This document shows positions 58,600-64,000 of a stretch of 64,000 nucleotides of DNA, piece by piece (the first letter of the stretch is position 1; every line of letters starts with the position of its first letter). Source of the stretch: Hordeum vulgare subsp. vulgare. Its lineage: Eukaryota; Streptophyta; Magnoliopsida; Poales; Poaceae. Location of the stretch: contig NC_058524.1 in NCBI RefSeq assembly GCF_904849725.1, positions 511,856,263-511,920,262 of the forward strand, in the 5' to 3' direction. Below the pieces are notes generated by a model. It was not told the origin of the DNA. It made no database searches and worked only from the letters and a program-made list of their open reading frames with translations. A program made the translations under genes and the position numbers.

Positions 58600-58857
58600 T
58601 TTGGGACTGCTGAGGCAGAGTGCTGTCAATGGCTTCAGTGGGTGTGGCACTTAGACATGGATGGCGAATTGATCCAATTGTCCTTGCTCTGGCAGGATCA
58701 TACGGAATGAGAAGCCCTTCAGTGTCAACAGTGCCACATGTGCCTTCAATAATAGGGCTCTTGCTCTTGGATGTGTAAATGTCTTCATGAATTAGTTCCA
58801 CATCCGGGAGGTATATACCATGATTGCGAGCAGAGGGCACATACCATGTGTTTATTT
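58600..58857 (-). other. Unassigned 258-bp segment, open on the minus strand
   Basis: Lies between the end of B's 3' LTR and the Angela-like LTR. The minus strand is open across all 258 bp (86 codons), encoding among others YVPSARNHGIYLPDVELIHE and SIRHPCLSATPTEAIDSTLP. No family is recognised. It matches no other part of this window. It may be the DNA into which B inserted, or a piece of another element or gene. Confidence 0.4.
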
Positions 58858-59545
58858 TGTTGGGGAACGTCGCATGGGAAAAAAATCCTACGCGCACGAA
58901 GACCTATCATGGTGATGTCCATCTATGAGAGCGGATTTCCGATCTACGTACCCTTCTAGATCGCACAGCAGGAAGCGTTAAGAAACGCGGTTGATGTAGT
59001 GGAACGTCCTCACGTCCCTCGATCCGCCCCATGAACCGTCCCACGAACCGTCCCGCGATCCGTCCCACGATCCGCTCCGATCTAGTGCCGAACGGACGGC
59101 ACCTCCGCGTTCAGCACACGTACAGCTCGACGATGATCTCGGCCTTCTTGATCCTGCAAGAGAGACGGAGAGGTAGATGAGTTCTCCGGTAGCGTGACGG
59201 TGCTATGTAGGTTGGTGGTTATCTTATCTCAGCAGGGCTCCGCCCGAGCTCCGCAAAAACGCGATCTAGAGGAAAAACCGTGCAGGTATGTGGTCGGGCT
59301 GCCGTGGCAAAGTTGTCTCAAATCAGCCCTAATACCTCGGTATATATAGGAGGGAGGGGAGGGACCTTGCCTTGAGGATCAAGGAGCCCCAAGGGGTCGG
59401 CCGAAGTGGGGGGAGGAGGATTCCTCCTCCAATCCTAGTCCAATTAGGATTGGAAGGTGGAGTCCTTCTCTATTTTCCCACTTCCCCTTTTTTCTCTCTT
59501 TGATTTTCTTTCTCTATGCGCAGTGGCCTTCTTGGGCTTGCCCAC

Positions 59546-60519
59546 TGATACGTCTCAAACGTATCTATAATTTTTGATGGTTTCATGCTGTTATCTTGTC
59601 AACTTTGGATGTTTTATATACCTTTTATATCTTTTTTGGGACTAACTTATTAATTCAGTGCCAAGTGCCAGTTCCTGTTTTTTCTGTGTTTTTCACTCTT
59701 TTCAGATCTGATTTTGGAACAGAGTCCAAATGGAATAAAATCCCCGAAATGAATTTTTCAGAACGGAAGAAGATCGGGGGACTTGAGGGCCAAGGGAGGA
59801 GGCCCACAGGGAGCCCACAAGCCCTGTCGCCGTGGCCAGGGGGCCCGCGGCCACCAGGCTTGTGGCCTCCCTAGAGCTCCCCTGCCATGCTTAAGGCGTT
59901 ACTCTGTTCTTATGAACTCAATACACTAGATGCATGCTGGATAGCGGTCGACGTGTGGAGTAACAGTAGTAGATGCAGAAAGTATCGGTCTACTTGTTTT
60001 GGACGTGATGCCTATATGTATGATCATTGCCATAGATAACGTCATGACTTTGTGCGGTTCTATCAATTGCTCAACAGTAATTCGTTCACCCACCGTCTAC
60101 TTGCTTTCATGAGAGAATCCACTAGTGAACACTACGGCCCCCGGGTCTATTCACAACTATCGTCTCCACTTTTACTTTTACTTTGTTTGTTTACTTTTTG
60201 CTTTCAGTTCTCACTTTGCAAACAATCTATAAGGGATTGACAACCCCTTCATAGCGTTGGGTGCAAGCTCTTTGTGTTTGTGCAGGTACTTGTGACTTGA
60301 CGCGATCCTCCTACTAGATTGATACCTTGGTTCTCCAACTAAGGTAAATACTTACCGCCACTGTGCTACATCACCCTTTCCTCTTCAAGGGAACACCAAC
60401 GCACTCCAAGGCCGCGGGGGAATCCTTTGCATATTTGCCAAGGAAGTCCCTATAGGCATAGCCAGCAGCAGAAGGATTTCTCGCGTCGTTGTCGGGGAAG
60501 GTCTTTTGTTGCCGTAGTA
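59546..60519 (+). mobile_element. Insert H: deleted TGATACGTCTC-family element with LTR and PBS
   Basis: Flanked by CCCAC (59541-59545 and 60520-60524) in the Angela LTR. It starts TGATACGTCTC and follows the G/F LTR, with a large internal deletion near 59885. After an LTR end at about 60470 (GCAGCA) comes a further 49 bp containing a PBS-like site, and the insert then stops at GTAGTA beside the TSD. Confidence 0.75.
60481..60498 (+). promoter_or_regulatory. PBS-like site in insert H
   Basis: TCGCGTCGTTGTCGGGGA matches the Asp-tRNA complement TGGCGCCGTTGCCGGGGA at 15 of 18 positions, 10 bases after the LTR end, where a PBS is expected. Confidence 0.6.
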
Positions 60520-61661
60520 CCCACCAGCCCACTAAGGGCTGGTGAGGCACCCCTAAGACCTATGGTCTTCCCCGGGGTGGGCTCCCCACAGGTGAACATC
60601 CGGAACCCATTCGTCACTCCCAGTACATTCCCGGTAATGCCGAAAACTTTCCGGTAATCAAATGAGGTCATCCTATATATCAATCTTCGTCTCCGGACCA
60701 TTCCCGAAACCCTCGTGACGTCCGTGATCTCATCCGGGATTCCAAACAACATTCGGTAACCAACCATATAACCCAAATACGCATAAAACAGCCGAACCTT
60801 AAGTGTGCAGACCCTGCGGGTTCGAGAACTATGTAGACATGACCCGAGGGACTCCTCGGTCAATATCCAATAGCGGGACTTGGATGCCCATATTGGACCC
60901 TACATATTCTATGAAGATCTCATCATTTGAACCTTAGTGCCAGGGTTTCATATAATCCTGTATGTCATTCCCTTTGTCCTTCGGTATGTTACTTGCCCGA
61001 GATTCGACCGTCAGTATCCGCATACCTATTTCAATCTCGTTTACCGGCAAGTCTCTTTACTCATTCTGTAATACAAGATCCCGTGACCTACACTAAGTCA
61101 CATTCTTGCAAGGCTTGTGTGTGATGTTGTATTAACGAGTGGGCCCCGAGATACCTCTCCGTCACACGGAGTGACAAATCCCAGTCTTGATCCATACTAA
61201 CTCACCGGACACCTTCGGAGATACGTGTAAAGCATCTTTATAGTCACTCAGTTACATTGTGACATTTCATACACACAAAGCATTCCTCCGGTGACAGTTA
61301 GTTATATGATCTCATGGTCATAGGAATAAATACCTAACACGCAGAAAACAGTAGCAACAAAATGACACGATCAACATGCTACGTCTATTAGTTTGGGTCT
61401 AGTCCATCACATGATTCACCCAATGATGTGATCCCGTTATCAAGCAACAACACCTTGTACATAGTCAGAAGACCCTAACTATCCTTGATCCACTGGCTAG
61501 CCAACTAGAGGCTTGCTAGGGACAGTGTTTTGTCTATGTATCCACACATGTATCAAAGTCTTCATTCAATACAATTATAGCATGGATAATAAACGATTAT
61601 CTTGATACAAGAATTACAATAATAACTTATTTATCATTGCCTCTAGGGCATAATTCCAACA

Positions 61662-61674
61662 GTCTCCCACCTGC
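61662..61674 (-). promoter_or_regulatory. Polypurine tract of the Angela-like element
   Basis: The minus strand reads GCAGGTGGGAGAC directly before the LTR start TGTTGG, as in BARE-1. Confidence 0.85.
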
Positions 61675-61713
61675 ACTAGAGTCAATAATCTAGCCCTCAG
61701 ATCACCCTGCAAA

Positions 61714-62511
61714 TTACATTGTAATAAATCTCACACCCATACAGTTCTGGTGTTGATCATGCTTTGCCCGTGGAAGAGGTTTAGTCAGCGGGTCTGCAAC
61801 ATTCAGATCCGTGTGCACTTTGCATATATTCACGTCCTCCTCCTCGACGTAGTTGCGGATGAGGTTGAAGTGTCGTTTGATGTGTCTGGTCTTCTTGTGA
61901 AACCGTGGTTCCTTTGCTAAGGCAACGGCACCCGTGTTGTCACAAAACAGGGTTATTGGATTCAGTGCGCTCGGCACCACTCCAAGATTCGTCATGAACT
62001 GCTTCATCCAGACACCCTCCTTAGCTGCCTCAGAGGTAGCCATGTACTCCGCTTCACATGTAGAATCAGCTACGACGCTTTGCTTGGAACTGCACCAGCT
62101 TACCGCACCCCCATTAAGAATAAATATGTATCCGGTCTGCGACTTAGAGTCGTCCGGATCTGTGTCAAAGCTTGCATTGACGTAACCCTTTACGGCGAGC
62201 TCTTTGTCACCTCCATATAAGAGAAACATCTCCTTAGTCCTTTTCAGGTACTTCAGGATATTCTTGACCGCCATCTAGTGATCCGCTCCTGGATTACTCT
62301 AGAACATGCCTGCCATACTTATGGCCAGGCTAACGTCCGGTCTTGTGCACATCATTGCATACATGATAGAACCTATGGCTGAAGCATACGGGATGAAACT
62401 CATTGTCTTTCTATCTTCCTCAATTGTTGGGCACTGAGTCTTACTCAATTTTATACCTTGTAATACTGGCAAGAACCCTTTCTTGGACTGATCCATTTTG
62501 AACTTCTTCAA
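61714..62511 (-). pseudogene. pol: RT C-terminal end and RNase H of the Angela-like element
   Basis: Two pieces of one frame. The upstream piece (62511-62299) has YASAIGSIMYAMMCTRPDVS. A TAG at 62299 (Gln CAG expected) and a second TAG at 62275-62277, in place of a Trp codon, separate it from the RNase H piece (62274-61714). That piece shows VKGYVNASFDTDPDDSKSQT, TCEAEYMATSEAAKE, FCDNTGAVALAKEP and the end DVNICKVHTDLNVADPLTKP. RNase H degrades the RNA strand during reverse transcription. Confidence 0.9.
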
Positions 62512-63083
62512 AATTTATCAAGGTATGTGCTTTGTGAAAGTTCTATCACGCGTTTCGATCTATCCCTATAGATCTTAATGCCTAGAATGTAAGCAGCTTC
62601 TCCTAGGTCCTTCATAGAGAAACTTTTATTCAAGTAACCTTTTATGCTCTCCAAAAGCTCCACGTTGTTTCCAATCGGCAATATGGCATCCACATATAAT
62701 ATTAGAAATGCCACAGAGCTCCCACTCACTTTCTTGTAAATACAAGATTCTCCAACCACTTGTATAAACCCAAATGCATCGATCACCTCATCAAAGCGTT
62801 TATTCCAACTCCGAGATGCTTGCACCAGTCCATAAATGGATTGTTGTACCTTGCACACTTTGTTAGCATTTTTAGGATTGACAAAACTTTCGGGTTGCAT
62901 CACATACAACTCTTCCTTAAGGAAACCGTTAAGGAACGCCGTTTTCACATCCATCTGCCAGATTTCATAATCGAAAAATGCAGCTATTGCTAACATGATT
63001 CTGACGGACTTAAGCATCGCTACGGGTGAGAACGACTGATCGTAGTCAACTCCTTGAACTTGTGAAAAACCATTTTCCACAAG
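62508..63083 (-). pseudogene. pol: Reverse transcriptase of the Angela-like element, active site altered
   Basis: Follows the stop at 63084 and reads to TGA near 62508. It includes GVDYDQSFSPVAMLKSVRIM, WQMDVKTAFLNGFLKEELYV and YILGIKIYRDRSKRVIELSQ. The active site reads LYVDAILPIGN where Copia elements have YVDD, so the second Asp is Ala and the enzyme should be inactive. A base lost in the A/T run near 62514 shifts the end of the frame. Confidence 0.92.
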
Positions 63084-63998
63084 TCAAGCTTTATAAACGG
63101 TCACATTACCGTCAACGTCCGTCTTCTTCTTAAAGATCCATCTGTTCTGAATAGCCTTGCGGCCTTCAGGTAGTACTTCCAAAGTCCACACTTTGTTTTC
63201 ATACATAGATCCTATCTCGGACTTCATGGCCTTCAGCCATTTGTTGGAATCTAGGCCCACCATTGCTTCTTCATAATTCGCAGGCTCATTGTTGTCTAAC
63301 AACATAATTGATAAGACGGGATTACCGTACCACTCTGGAGTAGTACGCGATCTCGTCGACCTGCGAGGTCCGATAGAAACTTGATCCGGAGTTTCATGAT
63401 CATCATCATTAACTTCCTCCTCAACCGGCGTCGCAATGACAGGGGTTTCCCCTTGCCCTGCGCCACCATCCAGAGGGATGAGAGGTTCGACAACCTCATC
63501 AAGTTCTATCTTCCTCCCACTCAATTCTCTCGAGAGAAACTCGTTCTCGAGAAAAGCTCCGTTCTTAGCAACAAATACTTTGCCCTCGGATTTGAGATAG
63601 AAGGTATACCCAACTGTCTCTTTTGGGTAACTTATGAAGACGCACTTTTTCGCTTTGGGTTCCAGCTTTTCAGGCTGAAGCTTTTTGACATAAGCATCAC
63701 ATCCCCAAACTTTAAGAAATGACAACTTTGGTCTTTTGCCATACCACAGTTCGTATGGTGTCTTCTCAACGGATTTTGATGGTGCCCTGTTTAAAGTGAA
63801 TGCACCTGTTTCTAATGCATAACCCCAAAACAATAACGGCAAATCGGTAAGAGACATCATAGATCGCACCATCTCTAATAAAGTACGATTACGACGTTCG
63901 GACACACCATTACGCTGTGGTGTTCCAGGAGGTGTCAAGTGTGAAACAATTCCACATTGTCCTAAGTGAGCACCAAACTCGAAACTCAGATATTCACC
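63084..63998 (-). pseudogene. pol: Integrase C-terminal part and linker of the Angela-like element (partial)
   Basis: Open from the window edge to TGA at 63086-63084. It starts with the end of the integrase core (FGAHLGQCGIVSHLTPPGTP), then QRNGVSERRNRTLLEMVRSM, carrying the Glu-region motif. KTPYELWYGKRPKLSFLKVW follows, then an acidic linker with SIGPRRSTRSRTTPEWYGNP, and the RT start LKAMKSEIGSMYENKVWTLE. The terminal TGA is one C-to-T change from CGA (YKAR expected). The N-terminal integrase, gag and protease lie outside the window. Confidence 0.92.
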
Positions 63999-64000
63999 CC

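Larger units (their letters stand above)
58858..61661 (-). repeat. 3' LTR of the Angela-like element, split by H
   Basis: Ends TGTTGGGG (58858) and ATTCCAACA (61661). Without insert H and its duplicated CCCAC it measures about 1825 bp, normal for this group. ORFs at 60427-61124 are in the LTR. Confidence 0.92.
58858..64000 (-). mobile_element. Angela/BARE-1/WIS-like Copia retrotransposon (3' half)
   Basis: On the minus strand, so the 3' LTR lies at the left. The LTR ends TGTTGGAATTATGCCC and CGTTCCCCAACA are the standard ends of the BARE/Angela/WIS group, and the INT-RT-RNase H order in the coding part is that of Copia. The 5' part and 5' LTR are beyond the window. The TSD partner of the left flank cannot be checked. 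Confidence 0.93.

Noticed and set aside
60427..61124. ORFs in the Angela-like LTR
   Set aside because: They lie within the well-known BARE/Angela LTR sequence and are not genes.

Overview
This window is intergenic DNA from a large grass genome, almost certainly Triticeae (wheat, barley or rye). The strongest evidence is a BARE-1/Angela/WIS-type Copia LTR at its right edge and several Sabrina/WHAM-like Athila Gypsy elements with LTRs that start TGATACGTCC. I see no ordinary host gene. Essentially everything is transposable-element DNA, and the layout can be resolved as a nest of insertions because most boundaries carry intact target-site duplications (TSDs). Clade assignments come from motifs I can read. 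TREP-style family names are only tentative.

The backbone is one old Athila-clade element, B. It runs from a 5'-truncated LTR at 6009 to its 3' LTR end at 58599, about 9.2 kb of its own sequence spread over 52.6 kb. Reading left to right, B has been split by the following. (1) Element G (TGATACGTCTCC family, only its 3' end in the window, 3142-6008) sits in B's 5' LTR; element A is inserted into G, and a 705-bp Cassandra TRIM carrying 5S rRNA-like sequence is inserted into G's LTR (TSD GACGT). (2) Element T, a 13.5-kb Tekay-like chromovirus (6924-20434, TSD GTTTT), sits in B's gag. (3) Element D (22181-42508, TSD ATGCT) sits between B's protease and reverse transcriptase, and its own 5' LTR is split by element C (23014-33164, TSD GTAGT). 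C and D are sister Athila copies of 10.15 and 10.17 kb. (4) Element E, a 7.9-kb Mutator-like element (42609-50543, 9-bp TSD TATAATTTA), sits in B's reverse transcriptase. (5) Element F, a solo LTR on the minus strand (52175-53743, TSD GTAAC), sits in B's integrase.

Beyond B, 258 bp of unassigned DNA (58600-58857) leads into a minus-strand Angela/BARE-like Copia element (58858-64000, running off the window). Its 3' LTR contains a deleted TGATACGTCTC-family insertion, H (59546-60519, TSD CCCAC).

The coding genes are retroelement gag, protease, RT, RNase H and integrase, all broken by stops and frameshifts. The Athila elements also carry a divergent extra ORF after pol, intact in C (173 aa). 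T carries an extra ORF before gag. The Mutator element carries a MuDR-type transposase pseudogene, an intact-looking two-exon GRF zinc-finger gene with a C-terminal membrane segment, and a minus-strand gene of unknown function with its own TATA box. This three-gene Mutator element is the most biologically interesting object here.
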